This document shows positions 43,634 to 51,253 of a stretch of DNA of 64,000 bases, piece by piece. How positions within the stretch are numbered: the stretch's first letter is position 1; each line of letters opens with the position of its first letter. Under the pieces are notes generated by a model that saw only the letters and a list, made by a program, of their open reading frames with translations, was not told where the DNA came from and ran no database searches. Source of the DNA: Burkholderiales bacterium RIFCSPLOWO2_02_FULL_57_36 (lineage in GTDB: Bacteria; Pseudomonadota; Gammaproteobacteria; Burkholderiales; Burkholderiaceae_D); NCBI GenBank assembly GCA_001770855.1, contig MESE01000052.1, positions 39,483 to 103,482 on the forward strand, given 5' to 3'. The position numbers and the translations under genes were made by a program.

Positions 43634-45082
43634 CTAGAACGACCCCAGCCAGGTACCGAGCGCCACCACGGCCACCAGCGCCGCAATCGGGCCGATGACC
43701 GCCACCACCAGAATATCCGGATAAGCCTCTCGATGGCTGAGCTTGCAGATCGACAGCAAGGTAATCACCGCGCCATTGTGCGGCAGCGCATCCAGCCCGC
43801 CGGTCGCAATCGCGGTCACGCGGTGCAACAGTTCCGGCGAAATGTTCGCGGTGCGAGCCAGCTCAAGGTAGTTTGCGCCGAGCGTCTGCAGCGCGATGCT
43901 CATGCCGCCCGATGCCGAGCCGGTAATGCCGGCAAGGATGTTAACCGCGATCGATAGTGAAATGAGCGGATTGCCGGGAGCAATTTCGAGCACCGCATCG
44001 CGGATCAATCCGAATGCGGACAGCGATGCGATGACCGCGCCGAAGCCGACCAGCGACGCGGTGTTGAAGATCGGCAGCACGGACGCACTGGCGCCATCGT
44101 CAAGCTCGCCGCGGATATCGGCAATGCGGCGGAAATTCAGCGTGAGCGAAGCAAGGCTCGACAGGAACAGCGCGCAGATGATCGACCACACACCGATCAG
44201 TTGCTCCAGGGCGGCCGGCCCGTATTTCGGTTGCATCAGGTAAGCGGCGTCAAGCGCGGGGAATACGATTGCCGAAAACACATAGTTGAGCGCCACCACC
44301 AGCACGATCGGCAGCAGCGCGACGATGATGCCGGGCTGACCCGCGTTTTCCGCGCCGATTTCCATCAGGTCGTACCCTTCGCCCAGCGCCATCGGGCGCA
44401 GCGCCTTGTCCAATGCGGGGCCGGTCTCGGACTGCGCTTCTCCGTAGCCTTCGCCGCCGCGCGCCGCACCGGCGGCACGCCACCGCAGCCACACGATGCC
44501 GACCGCCAGCATGATGATGCCCGCGGTGATGCCGAGCCCCGGCGCGGCAAACGGCGTCGTCTTGAAGAAGGGCATCGGAATCGCGTTCTGGATCGCCGGT
44601 GTGCCGGGCAATGCCGTCATGGTAAACGTAAATGCGCCAAGCGCGATGGTTGCCGGAATCAGGCGCTTGGGAAGATCGACCCGGCGAAACAGCGCCGCGG
44701 CAATCGGGTAGACCGCGAATGCCACGACAAAAAGAGATACGCCGCCATAGGTAAGCACCGCGCACGCCAGCACGATCGCAAGAATCGCATTGCCTGGCCC
44801 TAACCGGCCAACGATCCATTGTGCAATTGTATTGGCGGCGCCGGATGCTTCCATCAGTTTTCCGAACAAAGCGCCCAGCAGGAATAGTGGGAAATACAAC
44901 ATGACAAAGCCGCCGAGCGACTTCATGAATACCTGCGTATAGCTTGCAAGAATGGGTGTGTCCGGGCTGAACAGCACGGCCAGCAACGCCAGCAGCGGCG
45001 CCAGCAGTAGCACGCTGAAGCCGCGGTAGGCGAGGTAAATCAGCAGCAGGAGCGCGACGAGAATACCGGTGATGCCGATCAT
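43634..45082 (-). CDS. GntP family permease
   Basis: 482 residues with about twelve to fourteen hydrophobic segments and features of the gluconate:H+ symporter family (F-P-L-F-L-L-G-A-L-F-G-K-L-M, Y-G-G-V-S-L-F-V-V-A-F, F-T-M-T-A-L-P-G-T-P-A-I-Q-N). The family imports hydroxy acids such as gluconate or 3-hydroxybutyrate. The position beside a PHA depolymerase makes 3-hydroxybutyrate a reasonable guess, which is context only. A cytoplasmic Ala/Gly/Glu loop lies near residues 205-240. Confidence 0.88.
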   Translation of the reverse strand: MIGITGILVALLLLIYLAYRGFSVLLLAPLLALLAVLFSPDTPILASYTQVFMKSLGGFVMLYFPLFLLGALFGKLMEASGAANTIAQWIVGRLGPGNAILAIVLACAVLTYGGVSLFVVAFAVYPIAAALFRRVDLPKRLIPATIALGAFTFTMTALPGTPAIQNAIPMPFFKTTPFAAPGLGITAGIIMLAVGIVWLRWRAAGAARGGEGYGEAQSETGPALDKALRPMALGEGYDLMEIGAENAGQPGIIVALLPIVLVVALNYVFSAIVFPALDAAYLMQPKYGPAALEQLIGVWSIICALFLSSLASLTLNFRRIADIRGELDDGASASVLPIFNTASLVGFGAVIASLSAFGLIRDAVLEIAPGNPLISLSIAVNILAGITGSASGGMSIALQTLGANYLELARTANISPELLHRVTAIATGGLDALPHNGAVITLLSICKLSHREAYPDILVVAVIGPIAALVAVVALGTWLGSF

Positions 45083-45251
45083 AAAGCCTCTTGTTTGTGC
45101 GCGTTTATATGGGCCGGCGCCGCATGGCGCCTGTAACTCATTCTATTCAGGCTCGCCCGCGGGTCGCCCTTGTGACGGCAATTCTTTATGTGCGCGCAAG
45201 CGGAAATCTCATCCGGCCGCAGCGCTTCATTGTATTCGCTGAATTCGCCGC

Positions 45252-45367
45252 GCTTTCAGCGTAAGTTGCGACACCGGGCCCGGTCCAGAAACAATCGATA
45301 TTTTCGGACGATTGTTTGGCGATTTTTGACTTGTATCAATCTTTGGCGACGGCTAGTGGCCTGTAAT
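45252..45367. promoter_or_regulatory. Divergent regulatory region: conserved block, dyad and FNR-type class II promoter
   Basis: TTGAC-TTGT-ATCAA at 45326-45339 matches 9 of 10 FNR consensus bases. TGTAAT at 45362-45367 is a -10 placed so that the box is centred near -41 for rightward transcription of the gene at 45465. To the left, a dyad AAACAATCG (45289) and CGATTGTTT (45309) and GCTTTCAGCGTAAG (45252) resemble the block at 39232-39317, so a leftward target (GntP gene at 45082) is also possible. Confidence 0.65.
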
Positions 45368-45464
45368 GGAAAGCTGGTTTGCGCCGCTTCTTGCAGGGTC
45401 TGCCGCGGCAGCGCATGGCTTCATCCAATAGAACAAAAGCAACAACACCTAACGGGAAAACATC

Positions 45465-48140
45465 ATGAGCGTTAGAAATCTGCAGTTCCTGTTCAAACCT
45501 GCATCAATCGCTGTCATAGGCGCCTCCGAAAAGCCGCATAGCGTCGGCGCCACGGTGCTGCACAACCTGATCGAGGCACGGTTTGCCGGGGCGATTTTTC
45601 CGGTCAATCCGAAGTACCGGATACTCGAAGGGCGCGAAGTATTCAGCAGCGTGACTCATTTGCCGGCTGTGCCTGATCTGGCGGTCATCTGCACTCCGCC
45701 GGATACGATCCCGGAGATCATCAAGCAATTGGGCAAACTCGGCACCAGGGCGGCGATCGTCCTTACCGCCGGTCTGGGCGCGGCGAAAGACCGGCATGGC
45801 ACCAGCATTAAGCAAGCCGTGCTGAATGCGGCAAAGCCGACCCTGATGCGGATTCTCGGCCCCAACTGCGTCGGCTTGCTGGTGCCAGGCATCGGACTGA
45901 ATGCCAGTTTCGCCCATACCGGCGCATTGCCGGGGAAAATCGCCTTCGTGTCGCAGTCCGGCGCATTGGTGACTGGCGTGCTCGACTGGGCCAAGTCGCG
46001 CGGAATCGGTTTTTCCAAATTCATTTCGCTGGGCGATAGCGCCGACGTCGATTTCGGCGATGTGCTGGATTACCTCGCCAGCGATAACGATACGCACGCG
46101 ATATTGCTGTATATGGAAGACGTGCGCGAGGCGCGCAAATTCATGTCGGCCGCACGTGCCGCGGCGCGCACCAAGCCGGTAGTCGTGGTCAAGGCCGGCC
46201 GCGCCGCGGAAGGCGCGAAAGCGGCCGCTTCGCATACCGGCGCCCTGGCCGGCGCGGACGATGTGTACGACGCAGCCATCCGGCGTGCCGGCATGCTGCG
46301 GGTACTGTCCACCGAAGATCTGTTCGATGCGGTCGAAACGCTGGCGCATGCGAAGCCGCTTTACGGTGAGCGGCTGACGATCGTGACCAACGGCGGCGGA
46401 CCCGGCGTGCTCGCGACCGATGCGCTGATTTGCAGCGGCGGCAAATTGGCCGTGCTTGCGGATGAAACACTACGCAAGCTCGACGCCATCCTGCCGCCGA
46501 CCTGGTCGCGCGCCAATCCGGTCGACATCATCGGCGACGCCACCGGCGAGCGCTACCGCAAAACGATGGAGATCCTGATGGAGGATCCGCAATCCGATGC
46601 GATCCTGTTTATCCACGCGCCGACCGCGATCGTACCCAGCGAGGAAATCGCGCGCGCGATCGCGCCGATGGCAAAAGACGTATCGCGCAATATCATTTCC
46701 TGCTGGCTTGGCGGGGACAGCGTTGCCCGGGCCCGGCAATTATTTTCCGAGTCGGGCATCCCGACCTACGCCACGCCGGAAGACGCCGTCGGCGGCTTCA
46801 TGCAAATGGTCCAGTATCGCCGCAACCAGGACCTGTTGATACAGGTGCCGCCGTCGGCCGCTTCGGAGTTTGTGCCGGACCGGAATGCGGCCCGCGTCGT
46901 GGTGCAGCGCGCGCTGGAAATGAATCGTCCGGTGTTGTCGGAACCGGACGCCAAGGCAGTGCTTGCGGCCTATGGCATTCCCGTGGTCGCAACCGAGATC
47001 GCCGACCGCGCCGAAGCCGCGGTGTTGCTGGCCGATCGGATCGGCTATCCGGTTGCCCTGAAAATCCTGTCGCCGGAGATCTCGCATAAAACGGAAGTCG
47101 GCGGTGTGGTGCTGGACCTCGAGTCGGCGGAGGCGGTACGTTCCGCCGCCCAGGCGATGCGCAAGCGGCTGTTCGAAATGCGCCCCGATGCGGTATGCCA
47201 CGGCTTCACGGTGCAGGCGATGGAACGCCGGCCGAGCGCGCACGAGCTGATCCTCGGCGTAAGCACCGATCCGGCATTCGGGCCGGTCATCCTGTTCGGG
47301 CAGGGCGGCATCGCGGTCGAGGTGACAGCCGATCACGCGCTCGCGCTGCCGCCGCTCAACATGGTGCTGGCGAAGGACGTGGTGTCCCGCACGCGCATAG
47401 CGAAACTGCTGGCCGGATACCACAACCGTCCGCCAACCAACGTCGATGCGATCTGCCGGACGCTGATCCAGATATCCCATCTCATCGCCGACATGCCCGA
47501 AATCGTCGAACTCGATATCAATCCGTTGCTGGCCGACGAAAATGGCGTCATCGTGCTTGATGCGCGCATGCGGGTGGTGCCGGCCGTCACCAAGGGGGCC
47601 GAGCGTTTCGCGATTCGGCCTTATCCCGAGGAGTTGGAGGAGAGCATCACCTGGCAGGGCAAGCCGTTGCTGCTGCGGCCGATCAAACCGGAAGACGGGC
47701 CGCAGCATGTGGAGTTTTTCAATGCGCTCGATCCCGAAGATGTGCGCTATAGGATCTTCACCAGGATGCGCGAGCTGCAGCCTTCGCAACTGGCACGTCT
47801 GACGCAGGTCGACTACGATCGGGAAATGGCATTCATCGCAACCAGGCAGCGCGACGACGGGAGTTCCGAAACCCTGGGCGTGGCGCGCGCCATTGCGGAC
47901 CCCGACAATGTCACGGCGGAGTTCGCCGTCATCGTCCGCTCGGATATCAAGGGCCAGGGGCTGGGTAAACTATTGATGGACAAGTTGATCCGGTATTGCC
48001 GTGCACGCGGAACACAGGAACTCGTCGGTGAAGCCTTGCCGCACAATCGGCGTGTATTGAATTTGACATCGCATCTGGGTTTCGTCGTCAATGCGATTCC
48101 CGATAGCGGCACCATGCAGATGCGGCTGCGCCTGCAATAG
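45465..48140 (+). CDS. Bifunctional ADP-forming acyl-CoA synthetase / GNAT acetyltransferase (Pat/PatZ-like)
   Basis: 891 residues, near the 886 of E. coli PatZ. Order: CoA-binding domain (I-A-V-I-G-A-S at the N-terminus), succinyl-CoA-ligase-like domains with F-V-S-Q-S-G-A-L-V and S-H-T-G-A-L-A-G, an ATP-grasp domain from about residue 485 (K-I-L-S-P-E-I-S-H-K-T-E-V-G-G-V), and a C-terminal GNAT domain from about 730 with an acetyl-CoA loop R-S-D-I-K-G-Q-G-L-G. Pat proteins acetylate lysines, classically of acetyl-CoA synthetase. The His of S-H-T-G is in the region where active ligases carry the phosphorylated His, so ligase activity cannot be excluded. An FNR-type promoter precedes the gene. 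Confidence 0.9.
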   Translation: MSVRNLQFLFKPASIAVIGASEKPHSVGATVLHNLIEARFAGAIFPVNPKYRILEGREVFSSVTHLPAVPDLAVICTPPDTIPEIIKQLGKLGTRAAIVLTAGLGAAKDRHGTSIKQAVLNAAKPTLMRILGPNCVGLLVPGIGLNASFAHTGALPGKIAFVSQSGALVTGVLDWAKSRGIGFSKFISLGDSADVDFGDVLDYLASDNDTHAILLYMEDVREARKFMSAARAAARTKPVVVVKAGRAAEGAKAAASHTGALAGADDVYDAAIRRAGMLRVLSTEDLFDAVETLAHAKPLYGERLTIVTNGGGPGVLATDALICSGGKLAVLADETLRKLDAILPPTWSRANPVDIIGDATGERYRKTMEILMEDPQSDAILFIHAPTAIVPSEEIARAIAPMAKDVSRNIISCWLGGDSVARARQLFSESGIPTYATPEDAVGGFMQMVQYRRNQDLLIQVPPSAASEFVPDRNAARVVVQRALEMNRPVLSEPDAKAVLAAYGIPVVATEIADRAEAAVLLADRIGYPVALKILSPEISHKTEVGGVVLDLESAEAVRSAAQAMRKRLFEMRPDAVCHGFTVQAMERRPSAHELILGVSTDPAFGPVILFGQGGIAVEVTADHALALPPLNMVLAKDVVSRTRIAKLLAGYHNRPPTNVDAICRTLIQISHLIADMPEIVELDINPLLADENGVIVLDARMRVVPAVTKGAERFAIRPYPEELEESITWQGKPLLLRPIKPEDGPQHVEFFNALDPEDVRYRIFTRMRELQPSQLARLTQVDYDREMAFIATRQRDDGSSETLGVARAIADPDNVTAEFAVIVRSDIKGQGLGKLLMDKLIRYCRARGTQELVGEALPHNRRVLNLTSHLGFVVNAIPDSGTMQMRLRLQ

Positions 48141-48171
48141 CGCAGGCGACTAACTGCGCATGAAATGAATT

Positions 48172-48552
48172 TTAATCAAGCAAGGCCAGTTTTTGCTGGT
48201 GCAAAAGGAACCGTTCTTCATCGATCAATAGAATTGACGATTTGGCAGCTTTCGCGGTCGCGGCGTCGAGCGAACGCTTGCGAATGTTTGCCGGCGTTTT
48301 CGCCCATGCGGTTTCGCGCGAGTTTTTGGTTGCCCCAATTTTTTTTGCCGATGAAGCTCCGGATTTGACGGCGGAAGGCTTGCGCGCAGTGGATGCCGGG
48401 ACAGCATCGCCGGCTTCCTTGCATAGTCCGGTCGTATAGCTAAGCTTGCCGGTGTTGTCGACGCATCGCGTCACTTCGGCTCTGGCAAGCCCGGAAAATA
48501 CTACCAGCATGCAGCTGATCAGAATTGTGCGGGAAAAAGTATGATAGGTCAT
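48172..48552 (-). CDS. Exported DUF4124-like small protein
   Basis: 126 residues. Signal peptide (residues 1-25, ending A-R-A), then E-V-T-R-C-V-D-N-T-G-K-L-S-Y-T, which resembles the DUF4124 opening in which a Cys and a G-x-x-x-Y/F-T turn follow the mature N-terminus. The rest is Ala/Lys/Ser-rich and likely disordered or helical. Function unknown; periplasmic. It is convergent with the Pat-like gene, 31 bases apart. Confidence 0.72.
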   Translation of the reverse strand: MTYHTFSRTILISCMLVVFSGLARAEVTRCVDNTGKLSYTTGLCKEAGDAVPASTARKPSAVKSGASSAKKIGATKNSRETAWAKTPANIRKRSLDAATAKAAKSSILLIDEERFLLHQQKLALLD

Positions 48553-48660
48553 GATGAGAGTCCTGGTGGGCGTATGCGTTGATACTGCCGGACTCGCGGT
48601 TCATGATCTGTGCGGCACCGCACGCTCGCAAATTTATCGTGCGCCGGTGCTCCCTGAAAT

Positions 48661-49275
48661 TCATCCGGTTGCGCTGCCAGGCCAGGCCGCCATTCCTGCG
48701 TCGATTGCCGTATAAAGGCTGGCGCGCCTGGCTCCGGCTTTCGCCTTCACGCCAAGACCGGCGAGTAGCGCGTAGAAGAAAGAGGCGAGATCTGCGGCAC
48801 TTGCGTCTGCCGGCAATTGGCCGTCACGCTGGGCGCGCACCAAGCGCTCGCGTATTTTTGCTTCCGCATCGCGCGTCGTTTTCTGCAATGCGGCCTCTAC
48901 GGCAGCCGGCGTGGACGGACCGCCGCAGTCAGCCATCCCGTTAACCACAAAGCAGCCGCCCGGCAACACCGGGTCGGTGTACATCGCCGCCGCGGAGCGC
49001 AGGAACGATCGCACTGCTTGCCGTCCGTCCCGCTCCTTTTCCAGCGCTTCCACATGGCGCGAAAGCCATTCCGACGCATACAGGTCCAATGTCTTCAGGT
49101 AGAGCGCTTCCTTGTCTCCGAACGCGGCGTAAAGACTGGGTTTGCTCAGCCCCATTGCCTCGGTCAGTTCCGTAAGCGATGCTCCCTGAAAGCCGTTGCG
49201 CCAAAAAATTCCCAGGGCTTGATGCAATGCCTTGCCGGAATCAAAGTTCCGCGGTCGACCTCGCTCTTGTGTCAT
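48661..49275 (-). CDS. TetR/AcrR family regulator
   Basis: 204 residues from the ATG at 49275, which has GAGG five bases upstream; the ATG at 49293 lacks such a site. N-terminal helix-turn-helix of TetR type (G-R-P-R-x-F...A-L-G-I-F-W-R-N-G-F-Q-G-A-S-L-T-E-L-T-E-A-M-G-L-S-K-P-S-L-Y-A-A-F-G-D-K) and a C-terminal ligand domain. It is divergent from an SDR gene, and two copies of a TACCRATCRGTA palindrome lie between them, so it probably represses that gene and may bind the SDR substrate or a related electrophile. Confidence 0.92.
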   Translation of the reverse strand: MTQERGRPRNFDSGKALHQALGIFWRNGFQGASLTELTEAMGLSKPSLYAAFGDKEALYLKTLDLYASEWLSRHVEALEKERDGRQAVRSFLRSAAAMYTDPVLPGGCFVVNGMADCGGPSTPAAVEAALQKTTRDAEAKIRERLVRAQRDGQLPADASAADLASFFYALLAGLGVKAKAGARRASLYTAIDAGMAAWPGSATG

Positions 49276-49299
49276 TTCATCCTCAATAATCAAATACGG

Positions 49300-49343
49300 T
49301 TGACAAATATTATACCGATCAGTACATTACATACCAATCGGTA
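49300..49343 (+). promoter_or_regulatory. SDR promoter overlapped by two TetR-type operators
   Basis: TTGACA (49300-49305), 17-base spacer, TACATT (49323-49328). Two 12-base near-palindromes, TACCGATCAGTA (49313-49324) and TACCAATCGGTA (49332-49343), lie 19 bases apart, covering the spacer, the -10 and the expected start. This is a typical repressor layout. Confidence 0.8.
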
Positions 49344-49410
49344 CATAAATATCGATAAACCGCTTGTTAAAAACAACCGCCGCCTAGCGCGGCGTCACAG
49401 GAAAATCATC

Positions 49411-50160
49411 ATGAATCGACTTCAAGGAAAAACTGCTCTCATCACCGGCGGCACCACCGGAATAGGTTTTGCTACTGCAAAATTGTTCCTTCAGGAAGGC
49501 GCGCGGGTTGCCATCATCGGGCAGGATGAGCAGCGCGTCAGGGCGGCTGCGGAAGAGCTTGGCGCCGGAGTGGTCGCCATCCGCGCCGACGTGGCATCGG
49601 CATCGGACATGGAAGCTGCGGCGGCACGGATCAAGCTAGAGTTTGGCCGCCTGGATATCGTATTCGCCAATGCCGGCATCGCCAAACCAGCACCGTTTGC
49701 GGACGCCGATGCGTCAAATATCGACGATCAGATCGACGTCAATCTGAAAGGCGTGATCTACACTGTCCAGAAAACGCTTCCCCTGCTTAACAATCCGGCA
49801 AGCATCATCTTTACATCGACCACTCTGGCCGAGCAGGGCGCCAATAACCTCGGTATCTACTCTGCGACGAAGGCGGCAGTGCGATCTCTGGCGCGAACGC
49901 TGTCATCCGAGTTGAAGGAGCGTGGTGTGCGGGTTAACGTCATCAGCCCCGGCCTGATCGAAACGCCGATCTACGGCAAGCTCGGCATGACACCGGAAGC
50001 CGTGCAGGCGTGGGCCGGCGAGTTGCTCGGCAAAGTACCCGCAGGCCGCTTCGGCCAGGCCCATGAAATTGCGAAGGTTGCCTTGTTCCTGGCGAGCGAC
50101 GATTCTTCCTATATCCTCGGCGAAAACCTGCTTGTCGATGGCGGCATGGCGACGATCTGA
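49411..50160 (+). CDS. Short-chain dehydrogenase/reductase controlled by the divergent TetR regulator
   Basis: 249 residues. T-G-G-T-T-G-I-G cofactor loop, N-A-G at about residue 90, catalytic S-T-T...Y-S-A-T-K and the closing V-D-G-G. The residues after strand 2 (I-I-G-Q-D-E) do not give a clear NAD/NADP preference. It is one of the many TetR-linked SDRs found in Proteobacteria and often induced by aldehydes or quinones. CACAGGAAAATCATC gives the ribosome-binding site. Confidence 0.9.
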   Translation: MNRLQGKTALITGGTTGIGFATAKLFLQEGARVAIIGQDEQRVRAAAEELGAGVVAIRADVASASDMEAAAARIKLEFGRLDIVFANAGIAKPAPFADADASNIDDQIDVNLKGVIYTVQKTLPLLNNPASIIFTSTTLAEQGANNLGIYSATKAAVRSLARTLSSELKERGVRVNVISPGLIETPIYGKLGMTPEAVQAWAGELLGKVPAGRFGQAHEIAKVALFLASDDSSYILGENLLVDGGMATI

Positions 50161-50471
50161 CATACCGCTACATTTCGCATCGGGCAAAACACGATGAAGG
50201 AAGGCGCTTCTAGCCACGCGCTAGAAGCGAGGCGTCGATGCTCCGACGTCGTTGCGCTCCGTGCGGGCGGTCATTTCCCCGGCTACAGCGTGGTCTGGGG
50301 CGAACATAAGCTTGCCCGCCACGCCGGCAATACAGCGCCGGATGTCTCGCGGCTTTCGGTAAGCGGCCCGAGCGCCGCGAAGCAACTTCGGGTGAGGTGT
50401 GTAGATTGCATCCGCGCCGGACGCGAATGCCGGGGCGCTATCCTTAAAAAAATCATGATCAGGTAATGCTT
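50161..50471. other. Non-coding stretch with one inverted repeat
   Basis: A perfect 9-base dyad CGCTTCTAG / CTAGAAGCG (50205-50213, 50221-50229) without a T-tract lies 44 bases after the SDR stop. The frame 50194-50466 crosses this dyad and has no recognisable product, so I do not call it a gene. Confidence 0.5.
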
Positions 50472-50663
50472 TCAGTGTGCGCGCACATCCAGTCGCTTGT
50501 GTACCAACATGCTTACACCCAGCAGAAACAGCGCGGCCAGGCCGACCCGGTATTCAATCAGTATCGCCGGCCCAAGAATGGGTACGCCGATTCGAATCAA
50601 AAGAAACGAGCCGCCACAGATGGCTGCCAGAACCAGAAGCCTTATCAGGCTTGGGATATTCAT
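50472..50663 (-). pseudogene. N-terminal remnant of an EamA/DMT-type transporter
   Basis: 63 codons reading M-N-I-P-S-L-I-R-L-L-V-L-A-A-I-C-G-G-S-F-L-L-I-R-I, then G-P-A-I-L-I-E-Y-R-V-G-L-A-A-L-F-L-L-G-V. This is the first two helices of an EamA-family exporter (usually about 290 residues with ten helices), including the G-G-S-F and R-x-x-x-A landmarks. It ends after the second helix. No continuation in any frame could be followed to the left, so most of the gene has been deleted. Confidence 0.65.
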
Positions 50664-50752
50664 TTCGGCCTCTTCAGAAAGAGGTGATTGTCTTACGGTA
50701 CAGGCATCGTCGGATATCCGATTCTTGCGGTCGAATAAATTGAAGGCGGCGG

Positions 50753-51253
50753 CTAGATCTCAAAGCCCTCATGATTCAGCAGCCAGCGCTTTCGATCCAA
50801 ACCGCCGCCGTAACCCGTAAGCGCACCATCGCGACCAATCACGCGATGGCAGGGCACCACGATCCCGACTGGGTTGGCGCCATTGGCAAGGCCCACGGCA
50901 CGAACAGCTTTGGGCCGGTTTATTTGCAGCGCAAGGGTGCCGTAACTGATTGTCGTGCCCAATGGAATGCCGCGCAGGGCGGCCCAGACTTCCTTTTGAA
51001 ACGCGGTGCCGCCGGTTTGCACAGGCATCGCCGCGATTGCCTGCAGGTCGCCGTTCATGTACCGATCAATCGTCGTGCTCAGCCCGGCGGGATTGCGTTC
51101 GGGCTGCAATGAATATGTGCCGTAATGAAGCCGAAGCAAACGGTGCATGCGCGCCTCGTAATCCTGGAAATCCAATGCCCGGAGATATTGGTCATCCGAA
51201 ACCAGCAGTATGTCGCCGATGGGCGAAGTGATGCGGTCGATCAAAAATTTCAT
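50753..51253 (-). CDS. ogt: Methylated-DNA--protein-cysteine methyltransferase
   Basis: 166 residues from the ATG at 51253, which overlaps the upstream stop as ATGA. The C-terminal domain has the acceptor motif P-C-H-R-V with Cys135, the N-A-N-P-V-G-I-V-V strand before it and the Y-G-T-L-A helix (Y104). The protein removes O6-alkyl groups from guanine by irreversible transfer to Cys135. It is cotranslated with the Ada/AlkA fusion gene, forming an alkylation-damage operon. A longer frame upstream of 51253 is inside the neighbouring gene and is not taken. Confidence 0.93.
   Translation of the reverse strand: MKFLIDRITSPIGDILLVSDDQYLRALDFQDYEARMHRLLRLHYGTYSLQPERNPAGLSTTIDRYMNGDLQAIAAMPVQTGGTAFQKEVWAALRGIPLGTTISYGTLALQINRPKAVRAVGLANGANPVGIVVPCHRVIGRDGALTGYGGGLDRKRWLLNHEGFEI

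Noticed and set aside
48817..49410. Long upstream extension of the TetR-linked SDR frame
   Set aside because: It runs antisense through the TetR gene and its promoter. The true start at 49411 has its own ribosome-binding site and the SDR N-terminus.
50194..50466. 90-codon frame after the SDR gene
   Set aside because: It crosses a perfect inverted repeat, is Arg/Cys-rich and has no relatives that I recognise.
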